A stretch of 64,000 bases of DNA, taken from Botryosphaeria dothidea (Eukaryota > Ascomycota > Dothideomycetes > Botryosphaeriales > Botryosphaeriaceae). A program made the position numbers and the translations under genes. The stretch is from positions 266,476 through 330,475 of the forward strand of contig WWBZ02000015.1 of assembly GCA_011503125.2 (NCBI GenBank), given 5' to 3'. The notes under the pieces were generated by a model. The model ran no database searches, was not told the DNA's origin, and saw only the letters and a list, made by a program, of their open reading frames with translations. Below are positions 10,098 through 21,764 of the stretch, piece by piece (position 1 is the stretch's first letter; the number at the start of each line of letters is the position of its first letter).

Positions 10098-11199
10098 ATG
10101 AAATACCCGTTCGCCTTGCCCGTCCTATTCGCCAGCACCGCCCTCAGCCTCGCTTTCACGTCGCCAATGACCAGGACGTACACCTATGGCATCCCCTCGG
10201 GCGCACTACCCTACACGACGACGCTACCAGCGTGCGGGACGGTGGATGGATACGTGCTGGTGGCCGCGCCGACGAGCCCCTTCGTGCCGGGGACGACGAC
10301 AATCCTCGTGCCGCCGCAGGCCAGTGCGAAGACTCGCACCTTCACCAACGCTGAGTACAACCTAACGCAGGTGCTCCTGATCCAGCCGCTGGAGGGGCCA
10401 TGCGTGCCCAAGGACTTCAGCATCCTGACGCCGTCGGCGGCAGGCGCGTTCAACCTGTCGCAGTACACGGCGACGGGGGTTAGATCTGTTCACCGCGCCG
10501 AGTAGCACGGCGGCGGCGGCGTGTCCCCTCGACCACGACGAGCTCGAAGAGCAGGAAAAGGAGGGCCAGCGGAATGTGGACGCCGCCATCCAGCCCATCC
10601 TCGAGGGCCTCAACCGCGCCACCATGATACTGCAAGACCTCGACACCCTCTTCCCCGTCGCCGACGAGATCGGCGCAAACACCACCACCCTCTTCCGCCG
10701 CCAGTCTGCCGCCCTCGCGCCCGTCCTCCAGCTTCTCGACGCGCTGCGCCAAGTCGGCATCACCCTCGCCGGCCTGCAGCCCCGGCTGACCGCGCTCGCG
10801 CCCTTCGAGGACGCCGGCGAGCAGGCCAGCGGCGACGCCGTCGTGCGGGCGCTGGGCGCGCACGTGCGCGCGCAGGAGGGCTTGCTGAACACGCTGGTCG
10901 GGCGGGCGCGCGTGATTCGCCTGGTGCCGGCGGAGGGCTCGGTGGCGGTCGGGAAGCTGGCGGCGGCGGGGCGCGCGATGGCGGTGGGGAGCGGCGGGGA
11001 GGGACGGCTGCGGAAGAGGCAGGGTGGGGATGGCCGTGTTGCGGCGGCGCTGGCGGCGGTGCTGCGGGGGCTGCGGGGCGTCGTGGGCCAGGTGGTGTAT
11101 GATGTCGGCGTGCTGGTGCCGGCGAGATCGGAGTGCATTGACGGGCTGCACGAGGCGGTCGATGAGGCTTTCGGTGAGGCGGTTGCGGCATACGAGTAA
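10098..11199 (+). CDS. Secreted hypothetical protein with an apparent frameshift
   Basis: ATG 10098 starts a clear signal peptide (MKYPFALPVLFASTALSLAF) and a Thr/Pro/Ser-rich mature part. The frame is good until about 10475, where a run of five G (10475-10479) precedes a shift. The +1 frame continues at once with LDLFTAPSS, then CPLDHDELEEQEKEGQ and NVDAAIQPILEGLNRATMIL, ending at TAA 11197-11199. Removing one G would merge the two frames into about 366 residues. The second half is helical and Ala/Leu/Gly-rich. No intron with usable borders resolves the shift. No family is recognised. The gap may be a real lesion or a homopolymer sequencing error. Confidence 0.5.
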
Positions 11200-11443
11200 G
11201 CGAGTGCGGGGATATGGTGTTGATGGTATTGGCAAACGTTGCTTGAATGAGTTATTACATGTGCTTCTTTATTACAAGGAAGTGTCGTTCTGACTGGTAC
11301 GTGCTGTGCAAAGAGAAGGCGCTCAGTCTCGGAATATTATTCACTTCGTTCTTACCCGCTTCTTCTACCTTACTTAAGAAGAATCTACGGCTTTTCGCCC
11401 TCTTCAGCGTTTAGATCCTTAGAGGAAGAGGCCCGCCGTTACA

Positions 11444-14428
11444 TTAGACGATCAAAATGACCTGGTCCTCTCCGCCCCAGCACTTTAATGACTCTTCTGT
11501 CTCTTCGTCACTACCTTCGCTCCCTGAAAAGGCGTAAAGACCGATACGGCAGAACTCATTTGGTCCCTGGCCGGTTGGCGCAAGACAAAGACCAACCATC
11601 TCCGCCGGTTGTCCGGCACTAGAACGCGTCAACGCCATACCAAGTTCAGCAGGGTTTCTCCAAGGAGCGAAAGATTTAAGCATTACAGGGAAGCACCATA
11701 TCTCATCCGGCTCTGTATCTATGTCATCTCTGTACCATAAATAAGAATTATTGTCGAAGATATTTTCCCATGCTTGTTGTTCAAACATCGGGGAGAGCTT
11801 CGGGGATGCGTTACACATCTTCTGAACCTTTTCAATCTTCTTCTGCACATCCGCTAGGGGTGTCTAGACGATGTTTCTCGCTCTGCCACGGTGTTATTCT
11901 AGTTTGGTATCTCCTCGTCCTTCCGGACAAGTTCTCGCTCTGGCAGAAATCAAGGTCAGTCAAAGGGTAATGAAAGAGCCGTCTGAGCTTTCCTTTCATC
12001 ATGACCTTTCCTGTGAGTGGAACGCTCGACAAATCGTTTTCCGCATCGATACAGATGAGTTCGCTTAGAAAGGATGTTTCTGGTTGCACCTGTAGCCATA
12101 TATTGTCCGAGCTCTGACTCTTCCAGGAGAAAACAACGCGAGTCCTAGCCGATGCCCAGCTCCAAGACGGAAAAGATGTGTTGGGTGGTCCCGGGAGCTC
12201 ATCAGTTCTGGGCTTCAACCGCCAAAGGAGACTGGGCCAGAATTGGGTAGAGCTCCATACCCCGAGCACAAACGATGTATCCAATAGAGGCTCGAGACGA
12301 GAGGCAATACCGATGACAGCCATGAGCCTATCTGACTCTTTGGTGAGTTTTCTTGCCATGTAGTTCTCCACTAAGCTTTGCCACTGGCGTTGCGTCCGCT
12401 CGTGGCAGTCTACAACTTGAAACCCTTGATCGTGCTGAGTCATGAGCTCTCGCAAGTCTAAGGGAATGAGCTGTGAGGGTACGTCTTTGCCGAACCGGTG
12501 CTTGTTCCTCTCCCCGACAGGATCCGACTCCGATGCTCTACATGTGGTGCATTCCCAGAGGACCTGTTCCGCAGAGAAATGCAAGAGTCTCTGAGAGAGC
12601 AGCTGTTCTTGAAGCGTCCATCCTCTAACATCAGTAGCTTCAAGCTTCCTATGGTCGTAGTCGTCATTTTCCCTCATTGGTACTGCTCCAACAAATAGAT
12701 TTGATGACCTCCCGTTTTCAATGCCGAAGGTCACCTTCGACTCGGCTGCCCAGTCACTTGGATCATCTTGGATAATGCACACAGAATCAATCCAAATATA
12801 AGATAGTCCAAGGCTTCTTGCGACAACAATGGCTTCCGAGAGCGTGCGCGGGAGGCTTTCGAGGCGAAATCCGTTCAAGCGCTCCTCGAAATTGCTTTTC
12901 AGTGTACTGCATGGTGGAGCTTGACCCCAGCAGTAACTGAGAGTACAGTAAGGCTCCCTTTTTCCGTGACTTATGATGAGGCGAGGTTGCTGATGGTGGC
13001 CACCTACATCGATGATGCGCGTCGGCATCGGTGGTGTTTCGTTGATCGGGAGTAGACATTCGTGGTGGGTTGTAAGGCAGTCATGTAGCCATAATGCCGA
13101 TAAGCTCATGGCGATTTCTCCTCCTGTTCCCTGATCTGGGAGCCTGTAGCAGCGCTGAAACAAGGAGGCGTAAGGGTCTATTGTATCCCTTGGTATCATA
13201 TTATCCGGTCTGAGTAAACCCCCTCACCTGGTAGTTTGGTTATTTTTTGTTTTGCTGCTTTTGTCGAAAAATCTTTCACATACGAGATATTGCCAGTGTT
13301 TCTGGCGCTCTCTCTTTCCTCATCATCCCTCTGCTGTAATTCTTTCCAATTGTCTTCAAAATCAATCGTAAGCCTATTTGGTAAGAAGAGGCTTTGGTAC
13401 AAATAGATTGAGAATTGTGCCTGCCGTCGGGCAATATCTTCCTGTGGGCCACATATTTCATCCATGGCATCGTGAACGAGTTCACAGAAGGAGCATCTTC
13501 TGCTCAATGCTTCTTCAGATAGTATGCGTTCCGCACGACTTGAGTCTCTGATCATATGCTCGAGACCAGCAGTAGAGAACGGCCTGGCAACTATGCAGTC
13601 GTTTCCGCGAAGTAGCCGATCGCACCGGTGACAGAGATGTTGGCGGAGTGAGCATGGTTCTACCAGTTCGATACATTGTAGTGAGTGTATTTGTGCGAGA
13701 TATGATGCGAATGAGCTGTATACGGTGTTAGATTCCCGGACCAAACCTTGGAGCGCATCTCGGTCAAGCCGTTCAAATTTTGACTGCAGCACCGATCCAA
13801 GCCTCGGAGCCTCCAAAGGCTCGAAGAATCTGGATAACGAAGACGTACGACCCAGCAATTGTCCACGTTTCTTTGCAACCTGGAAAGCTTCTCCGGAGGA
13901 GTTAATAGGAGCGCCTGCGCTCAAAAGACTCTGGACGATTGCGAAGTCGTCGGTCTGCAGAGCCATGTCGACCGCTGTGAGGCCCTCGTCAGAAACAGCG
14001 TTTGTGTCGATTCCATGCTGCAGAAGTAACAGAACCATTTCCTTGCTTTTGCGTTTCACCGCCACGTGCAATGCAGTTTCGCCGTTGTCTCGTTTCAAGC
14101 TGACATAGATTCCTTCGGAGATGAGAATTTTTGCGGCTGCTATGTTCGAGTATGTAGCTGCTTTGTGCAAGGCTGTCTGCCCGGATGTGATGCAGCTGTG
14201 GACGGACATCCACTTATGGAGGAGAAGCCTGGTCATTGCTTCATCATCGCAGCGGGTTGCTTCTAACAATGAGTTGTCGGCGAAGTCGGAAAAATTCATC
14301 GGGGGTGTAGGTGGACCCCACAATTGACTGGCATCGCCGTAGTTCGTGATGAGCTCAGTGACAGTGTTTAGGTCCTGACAAAAAACTGCCTTCTTTAGTT
14401 TCAACGATGGAGTCTCTGGCCTCATCAT
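11444..14428 (-). CDS. Ankyrin-repeat plus HET-domain protein (incompatibility type)
   Basis: Exon 1 runs 14428-13228. A 50-base intron (13227-13178, GTGAGG..ATAG) joins exon 2 from 13177, rebuilding TKLP-DPYASLFQRCYRLPD. The N-terminal part holds at least four ankyrin units (GQTALHKAATYSNIAAAKIL, GETALHVAVKRKSKEMVLLL, GLTAVDMAL). A Cys-rich linker follows. The HET domain then shows all three blocks: YCTLSYCWG, then LPRTLSEAIVVARSLGLSYI with WIDSVCIIQDDPSDW, and RGWTLQEQLLSQRLLHF. The segment between blocks 2 and 3 is shorter than usual and lacks the common 'IYSNAYLTIAA' strand. The 3' end is unresolved: exon 2 reads to a stop at about 11832, while a protein-like segment (11848-11444, another frame) appears to be the true C-terminus. 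A second intron or a frameshift must lie near 11850-11920. HET proteins trigger cell death after non-self recognition. Confidence 0.8.
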
Positions 14429-15531
14429 GGTAGATTTGGGAGTAACGCGCCCTAACAATTGTACTAAACTCTTAAAGCAAAAAAGAGAAAGCTGTAGGAA
14501 TTCAGCCGATAATAAAGGTGGCTAGAATCGTTAAGTAGGGTGTGCTGTATGGATGAGTCTTAGGTAGCTATATATATTTCAAGTGTAGGCAGCAGCCGTC
14601 AAGCATAGGTGGGACAGAGTAATTTCGAAGCATTCCATTGTTTCCATTTTTAATTAGTGCCACATGCCTCGCGTTTTGCGTTGTACGAGTTACACAAATA
14701 CCAGCTTCATGTGCGTCGTCCTATCGCCGCCTATGGCGAATAATACCTGGCCGTAGTAGTAGCCTCATCGCAGTAGACGAGGGGAGGACCCGATTAGCAC
14801 TCCGAGAGAAGCAGCCCTAATTAGAATATCTAAGTTATGTAATTCAATCCTTAAATCTAATTGTTGGATTGTTGATGAACAACGATGATCTATTAATGAT
14901 TGGCATGAAGAGGAAGAGACCCGCTTGCCTCTTATACGAGTGATTCTGGCTAAGCTATGTGGTGTGATATAAGGAGACACCAAAACACGTGATATCCAAC
15001 ACTAATCAACAGAATTTTTATATCAAATCCTTCTAGCTAGGGCTTACATCCTTACGTATATTATTACAATAAATAAAGACGTTTAAATCGGTGAAAAGGT
15101 ATAAAAGATATTACCTGGAAGAGAATCTCTGTTTATATACATGCAAGAGACAGCCTGCCATGTCTCCGATCAGCTCCCTCAATCCAGACAGGGGCTGCGC
15201 TAATTGGGTTTACGCCTGTCTGTGATCGGCTTCCCGGCTGGTTTTAGGCGGGACGTGCTTCCGACTGCATAGACATGTATGCAATCACGGAGCAACACTC
15301 TTTCCGCGAGTTACGGCATATTGCAGGGCATCGAAAGGTGCATGCTGGGGTGTGTGTGGGGTGGATGCATGACTCATTGGGACGGTGCGGCCCGTACCTA
15401 CTTATGGTTGGACCACCACTGCGGCTTACGTCAGCTGCCAAGGCTCGTCCGCCGGTCGCATCCCCACCAAGGCGCCTACTCCACGCCCGCAACACCTTAC
15501 AAGAACATCACTCATCCGACCTGCCCTGATC
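14429..15531. other. Intergenic, A+T-rich relic-like stretch
   Basis: The stretch 14460-15130 is A+T rich with many TAA/TAG triplets, compatible with an old RIP-affected repeat, but no element end is recognised. The stretch 15130-15530 is balanced in composition and should contain the promoter of the next gene. Confidence 0.4.
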
Positions 15532-17236
15532 ATGGCTCGGAACCACTGGCCTGCTTCTGCTCGAAGCCGTCGCGGCTCCCATTCAACAACCCTAGCGCGC
15601 GGTATGTCGTCGCATAAGCCGTCCGCTGTACATGCTAATTGTTTCACAGGAGAGCGACCGCAAGGAATCAGGAAACCGACGCCCCCCCGAAGAAGCGCAC
15701 GTCTCCAGCAGCGTCGCGCACCTGATCAATCCCATCTATCCCTCAAGACGCCTAGAAGGAACGGCCCAGACGCTCATGTGAGCCTTTCCTCCCTCCATAT
15801 CCCGCACTGGGCTTACAATGCCATAGTTGCAACCTACGATCACACAGCCTACGGGCGAGAAGCGCAAACGCTCTCGTGAGAGAGACACGTTAAACCAACT
15901 CGTCCACAAGCGGCAGCGGCCGCTTCCAACTACGACAGAGGCCTTACACGACGAAACGGCGAGCGAGAGCGGGAATAGCAACAATCCTATCGACTATTGG
16001 CGGAAACACCTACACTGGCCGCAGCAATTCGTCGAGTCTAGAGGCAACATGAGCCACTTGCTCGCAAGGAAAAAATCCACTTCGACACTGCGCCGGAGAT
16101 CATCGGCGTCGTCGATCAACTCGAGCAATACTACTCCCACACAATCCGACCAGAAGCCGAGGGAGGCAAGAAGCGCACCGTATAGGGATGCGAGATACGA
16201 GTCACTTCTCGAGGCAAACAACAGTTTCATGCGTAAGGATGACGCCGGCATCAAGAAAGGCGCGAAACAACTATGTCAGGATCTCCTCGAGGCCAAACAG
16301 GCAATACCCGAAGACACGCTGTTCAGCGATGACATTTTTGAGGAAACTTGCGAGATAATGCGGAAGACAAACGAAGCTAGACTCATCCGCGACATCACGT
16401 TGTTAATTGTTCCTTCGGCAGAAACGCACACAATACGGCGTCCTCGAAATTTAAGAATCCTGGTAGAGACTGTCAACGAAGGCTGGAACAACTCGATCCC
16501 CATTACGAGCCCACGCCCGCAACCAGATTACTCTGTAGGCTTCCGGCGCGAGGCCTTCACAGCAGACCAGCTCAAGCTGTTGGAACCCTTTATCGGGACT
16601 CTCTGGGACGAGTCATACTTCGCAGCGACGTGGTACATGTACTTCCCCTTCCTTACATGCGAGGTTAAGTGCGGCGCATCGGCGCTAGACATTGCAGACC
16701 GGCAGAACGCCCATAGCATAACGCTCGCGGTACGGGCCGTCGTGGAGCTATTCCGGCTAGTGAAGCGCGAGAAGGAGCTCGACCGTGAGATACTAGCCTT
16801 TTCTATCACGCACGACCACAGCAATGTCCACATCTACGGGCACTACCCTGTTATCGATGGCAAGGACACGAAGTACTACCGTTATGTCATTGACGAGTTT
16901 AGCTTTACGGCTCGGGAAGGTAAGGAAAAGTGGACGACTTATAAGTTCACGAAGAACGTCTACGACAACTGGGTACCCTACCACTTTAAGCGAATTTGCT
17001 CCGCCATCGACGGGATTCCATCCAATATTAGCTTCGATGTATCTCAAGGCTCGGAGTTGCGATTTTCAAGCTACACCGGCCTGTCGCAAGAGCTAGAGGG
17101 CCACCATCTTTCGCAATCAGAGGGCTCGAAGTCAGTCGCTAGTCAAGATGACGGGTCAAGCATTGCAGATGCTAACGATGCAACAACCCCTAACACGTCT
17201 GTATCTCAGAGTTTCAAGAAGCCGAGACGGAGGTAG
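15532..17236 (+). CDS. DUF7924 family protein (PD-(D/E)XK-like), copy 1
   Basis: Three exons: 15532-15601, 15650-15777 and 15827-17236 (535 residues). Both introns have good borders and branch sites; an alternative third-exon acceptor at 15847/15848 is in the same phase and would drop seven residues. The N-terminal 190 residues are basic and low-complexity with nuclear-localisation-like clusters (GEKRKRSRERD, HKRQR). The core has QPDYSVGFRREAF, then WYMYFPFLTCEVKCG, then DRQNAHSITLAVRAVVELF, and HDHSNVHIYGHYPVIDGK. This order (Asp, then E-x-K after a hydrophobic strand, then a QN-bearing helix) fits a PD-(D/E)XK nuclease-type fold; that reading is inference. The last 60 residues are Ser/Gln-rich. 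The activity is unknown. The frame is intact throughout. Confidence 0.82.
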
Positions 17237-17787
17237 TGGTGTTTATCGCTGCATATGCCTCCATTTTCCACGGGCTTTAGAAGCGTCACGTGTTGTTATT
17301 TCAACTTGGTTTGTTTTGTAACATCTCGTTTGCTGTAGGGTTGGAATCATGGTGTTTGCATCTAAGAACACGGCAGCGTCAGAATCTAGCCTCTTACAGC
17401 CAAGCGCATGAGAAAGTGATCAATACATCGACTCTCGGAGTTAGTTATGTTACGTTGTAAGATAGAAGCCACCAAGGGCGGCTTGTCCCTTCCAGTCTGA
17501 TTGTGATAGATGAAACATTACTCTCCAGATCCGCATGTAACGCAGGAGCGTAAAGTGCAACCGGTCGACCCTATCGTGGCGGGTCTGCGGGTTGTAGATT
17601 CGGATATCTCCAGACGCCAGACATGTAGCTGCCGTTGAGCCCAAGCAATTTTGTGAGCACCCTAATTTACTCAAGCATCTCCTTCCGCGCGGGATCAGGA
17701 ATGAGTTGTCAAATTCATGGCATCTGTTTCTAATCTACTTCTACAACAGGCTTCACGAGTCAAAAACAATATCTATACCTTCCATGC
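17237..17787. other. Intergenic between convergent genes
   Basis: No coding signal is seen. The DUF7924 gene and the P450 converge here, so this should contain both 3' ends. Confidence 0.5.
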
Positions 17788-19616
17788 TTACCGCCTCCTG
17801 ACCTCCACCTTTGGTGCCGGATCCGCCATAACCTCAAAGCCAAATTCCACAAATTTCGGCGTGTATCCGTCCGCCAGACGCAGGTCGTAGTCGAGCAGGA
17901 TGCTGGCCAACGCGACCTTGATTTCGTTATGGACGAAGAAGCGACCAGGGCAGATCGACTTGCCCATGCCGAAAGTGAACTGGTCGGGGCTGCTCGACAC
18001 CATGGATGTCGCCGCGGTGCCCTCCTGGCGGAGCCGCAGAAAACGGAAACCGTCGAAGCGGCCTGCATCGTCGCCATAGACTGCCGGGTCCCACATGCGT
18101 GAGCTGTCGACAGATACATTGGTGCCCCGCGGGATCTTGGTGCCGTCTGGGAGGACGACATTCTTCAGTGCTTGGCGGTCGAGCTGGGCTGCGGCGAAGA
18201 AAAAAGAGCGTCAGTAAACGGACAAGGGGAATATGAGTAGGGATCCTTTGCTCACCCAGCGACCCAGGCTTCAGCCTCAACGTCTCCTTGACGACGCTAT
18301 CCAGTAGCTGCATCTTGTACAGGCCCGCCGTCGTCCACCCGCTCTCCGCCACAGCCGTCTCGATTTCGTCGCGCAGCGGGCTGACCAGCTCGGGCTGTCC
18401 GCAGATATCCAAAACCGCCTGTTTGAGGAGCTGTGTGGTCGTGTGCAGGCCGGCCATAGCAAAGCCGAGCTGCATGGCAATGGCATCGTACGGCTTCCCG
18501 CTGGCCCTCTCCTCCAGCCACGCCAGAGTGTCTTCGTGGCGGTCCGGCTCGCGCCCCTGCGCTAGGGCCTCGCGCTTCTGCACCGCGCGCTTGTCTAGTA
18601 CCTCTTGGATTAGCTTGCGGCCGCGGCGCACCTGCTCGCGGCACTTGCGGCTCTCGGGCAGGAACCAGTTGGCCAGCGTGCGCGTGAAGCGCGGGTAGGT
18701 GCGGAGGGCGCGCGTGGCGAGGAACATGTCGGTGGCGTAGGTGATGGTGATGTCTTGCCACTCCCGGTCGTGGCACAGCTCGGGGCCGACGAAGACGGCG
18801 GCAGACATGCGGCTGACGAAGGCCATCGAATCGGTGTGCCAGTCGATACCGTGCCATTCTAAGGAGAGAGGAGTTAGCTGGCTCTTGAAGAGCGGGAAAT
18901 CGAGGTTCGGACTGGACGGAGTTGCGTACCTTGCTTGTCTGTCCAGGCTTCGTCGAGAGCGCGTGTAATATGCTCCCGGAACATCTTGCACTCTATTACA
19001 AAGTTAGCTTGGTGGAAGCCAACTCGGACCGCATGAGGGCCGTTTCTCACGTGAGTTCTGGTTAAGCTTGCTCTTCGTAACCTCGATGAGCAGTTTGTCC
19101 GGGTCGCCAACAGTCGCGGTAACCCCCTCCCAGCCAGGATACCCTGCAAAGAATTCCTGCACCCTCAATCATCAGTCTAGACCATTTACTCCTAGTCTGG
19201 TGGCCCCGGCTTACGTGAAAGGTCCATTGCAAGTGGTCCAGGTCATGGCAGTTCTTTTACCCATTCTGCCCACCCAGTAGGGACAAGGACAGTCGAGCTG
19301 AGTGAAGTGATGATGCGAAATGGCCCTTTGAACTGAATTCCGAACATTAGCCATGTCTCAAATGTGCGGCATTCTTCGGATGCACCTTTTCCGTTCCCTC
19401 TCGGATAAGAGCTCTTGCATTTTGTTCAAAACGCTTGTGTGCCTTCTTAAGCAGCCAATCTCCAGGATAGGCATTGATAGTCGGGATCTCGGGTGTTCTC
19501 AACCATTGATGAAAAACGACGAGGCACAGGCCTGCCAAAAGTGAAAATATAATGGTGGCCGGAGATATCAGCGGGAAAGAGCCACCTGAAAGCTTATCGA
19601 GCGTGTTGTTCGCCAT
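17788..19616 (-). pseudogene. Cytochrome P450 with a single frameshift
   Basis: Six exons on the minus strand: 19616-19386, 19332-19215, 19156-19051, 18992-18930, 18858-18256 and 18188-17788, each joined by introns of 53-71 bases. Near the N-terminus is a membrane anchor (PATIIFSLLAGLCLVVFHQW). The I-helix motif is AGLHTTTQ (His in place of the usual acidic residue), the ExxR motif is KETLR, the PERF-like motif is FDGFRF, and the heme loop is FGMGKSICPG with the Cys ligand. These are all the P450 hallmarks; about 507 residues are expected. In exon 2 the frame breaks just after EWVKELP: a TGA appears, and DLDHLQWTFH continues in another frame. The summed exons are one base out of phase, so the lesion is real in this sequence (a 2-base loss would explain it). 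The substrate is unknown. Confidence 0.8.
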
Positions 19617-20394
19617 TTAAGCCTTTGATTTCTTGTAGAACTGTGGACTTTTTATTTCGATTTTCGGTGAATGTGCGAACCTCAGTATATATAGATTTGT
19701 CAATGTGGCAGAAACAATGGGATTGTTAGTCTAGAGTTTGAGTTCGGCGATGTTGCATCGGCGCTGTATGATAACTCAATATGATTCATAGTGGCTAGCC
19801 GTATGCGGCAAGCTGCGCCACCCTTGCGTACCGCAGATCATGCTTCATCCGTCCTAGGGCGGGACTTTCTTGGTGCCGTCATGAGTGACACTGATTCGTT
19901 CCCACCCCGATGATTCATCGCCCGCAGAACTCGGTTATGTAGGCTGGCTCAAGCTTAGTCCTTTCCCATCGACCTTTAATAATAACATCATTCAGAAAAA
20001 GGCATGGTGCAATCAACAGTGCAGGGCTGAGCTAACTTGGCAAAGAGCATGGACTAGATGGGGCGCCTTGAGCAGCGGTCAAAAGAAAGCGAACGGCAAG
20101 AAGGCAAAGATGATGGAGGATGGTTTAGTTAATGGAGAGGGTGCGAAAATGTTCCGACAGGGCGCCGCGATGAAACGATCGCGCTTTTTGGCAATGATAA
20201 GAGGCTGAGCGCGAAAGCGTAAATAAAGGTAAGCTGATTGCAGTTTTTAGCACTATTTTACCGGTGGTGAGCGAGCTTCAATGTGGTCCTCATTACGAAA
20301 AAGTTTGTTTGCCCATTGATGGGGAAGCGCGGAGCGGAATGGCGGAGCGGAAGAGCGGAGGCGAAGTGTGGGGCATACATGGTGCTTTAACGCT
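19617..20394. other. Intergenic, upstream of two divergent genes
   Basis: No supported gene. A TATATATA stretch near 19688-19695 lies about 75 bases upstream of the P450 start and could serve as its TATA element. The open frames at 19885-20208 and 20264-20572 on the plus strand are not recognisable. Confidence 0.4.
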
Positions 20395-20407
20395 CCAGGA
20401 ACCAACA

Positions 20408-20439
<32 letters not shown>

Positions 20440-21764
20440 CATCACGACCACCACCACCACCACCGCCCAGTCTTACGGCCACAGCCCGCCCTACCACGAA
20501 GCGCAAACTCGACGCGCTTGCTGGATCCGTACCGCCTACTCCGCCCCCGACGAACAATTCCGACTCAGCTAAACGACCGCGACCGTCTCCGCCGGACGCC
20601 GTCCACCATTGGTCCTTCGCTCCATCCGCTACTATCGAAGGCTGGCTTGATGACGTTACTTCCGATCACTCTTCGATGGCCTCCGCAGTCGAGAACCCGC
20701 CCTCATTACCGCCCTCGTCGCGCCGGTCGCGCTCGTCCAGCCCGAGCCGCAAGTGGCCCAACGAGCCCTTGTATGGCAGACAAAAAATCCGACAAGTCAA
20801 CATTGCCTTCACCTTTCTCGACAAAATACCAAAACACATCCAAGAGCTTGCGAGCACATCGTCAGATGGCGATGAGAGGCTCCAGTCGGTCAAAGAGACA
20901 TTGTCACCGCCCGCCGCTTGGAAACGAAGGGCGCAGCCGAAGGTGATTGGCGGGCGGCGTTCGAGAGGTTGGTGGAGGATCTGATCGTCATGCATGGGCT
21001 GAGCACGGAGCTGGAAGTCGTGACTGAAAGAGGTATGTATGCTTGTAGTGTAAGTAGTTACGCGGTGACCAACCCGGACAGACTGGTTGCCCGAGCTCAA
21101 ACCAGAGCCCTGGACTGTTTTCGTACCCGTCCTCGTGCCGCAGAAGCGTCCATCCGCTCCACTTCCCTCAACGGATCCTCCGGCGCTCCCCTTGAGCAGA
21201 CTGACGTTCGAACTCAAAACCCCACGCCCTGATATTTTCGTTGCTTTCTCCGAGAGCTCCTTTTCCTCTAGTTCGCTCCTGGATCCACTTCAAGCCGGTG
21301 GTACCCTCTTCAGCGATCCGACAACGAGCCTCGGTGTCCGCTTTCCGTTTCTCCTTATCGAGACCAAGCCTGCAGCCACCGGTGGGAGCCTGTACCACGC
21401 CCAGAACCAGGCTGCCGCCGGCGGTGCTTGCATGCTCAACGCCTTGAAACGGCTCGGTGAACTTTCCCAGCTACAAGGTGATGGATCGCCTCCAACTTCT
21501 CTCGCTTCAACACCGATGGCCTTCTCCATCTTGAGCTCGAGCTCCCTTGTCGAGGTTTGGATACATTACTGGAATTCTCTGGGGACGGCCTCAACGCCCC
21601 ATTCATCTTGCTTAGCCAAGCTCGCCGTGTTCGACTGCACCATGGGTGACGGTTGCGAAAGCTTTCTGCGCATGCTCAGCGGCATCATCCGCTGGGGTGT
21701 GCGCGAACTGGAGATGTGGTGTAATGAAACGCTCGACACGATAGCTGCTAGTTCTGCCGGGTGA
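20395..21764 (+). CDS. PD-(D/E)XK-like fungal protein, frame disturbed
   Basis: The coding frame is open from about 20395 (no in-frame ATG until 20676, so the true start is unclear). It runs through a Pro-rich, basic N-terminus (TTKRKLDALAGS, SAKRPRPSPPD) and a conserved-looking helix RQVNIAFTFLDKIPKHIQEL. Near 20915 the frame shifts by one base: SPPAA is followed in another frame by LETKGAAEGDWRAAFERLVE. An intron follows (about 21033-21081, GTATGT..ACAG), joining TER-DWLPELKPEPW. The 3' exon has RPDIFVAFSE, then VRFPFLLIETKPA, then AQNQAAAGGACML, ending at TGA 21762-21764. D, E-x-K and the QN helix again match a PD-(D/E)XK-type core. The frameshift may make it a pseudogene. Function is not known. 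Confidence 0.55.
20408..20466. repeat. (ACG)n-(ACC)n microsatellite
   Basis: About ten ACG triplets are followed by ACCATCACG and about six ACC triplets. The tract lies at the 5' edge of the PD-(D/E)XK-like gene, and length change here would not alter the frame. Confidence 0.85.

Noticed and set aside
10480..11235. Long minus-strand frames (up to 258 codons) opposite the secreted protein
   Set aside because: Low-complexity Ala/Arg/Pro translation of a G+C-rich coding strand; the plus strand has the signal peptide and ordered helices.
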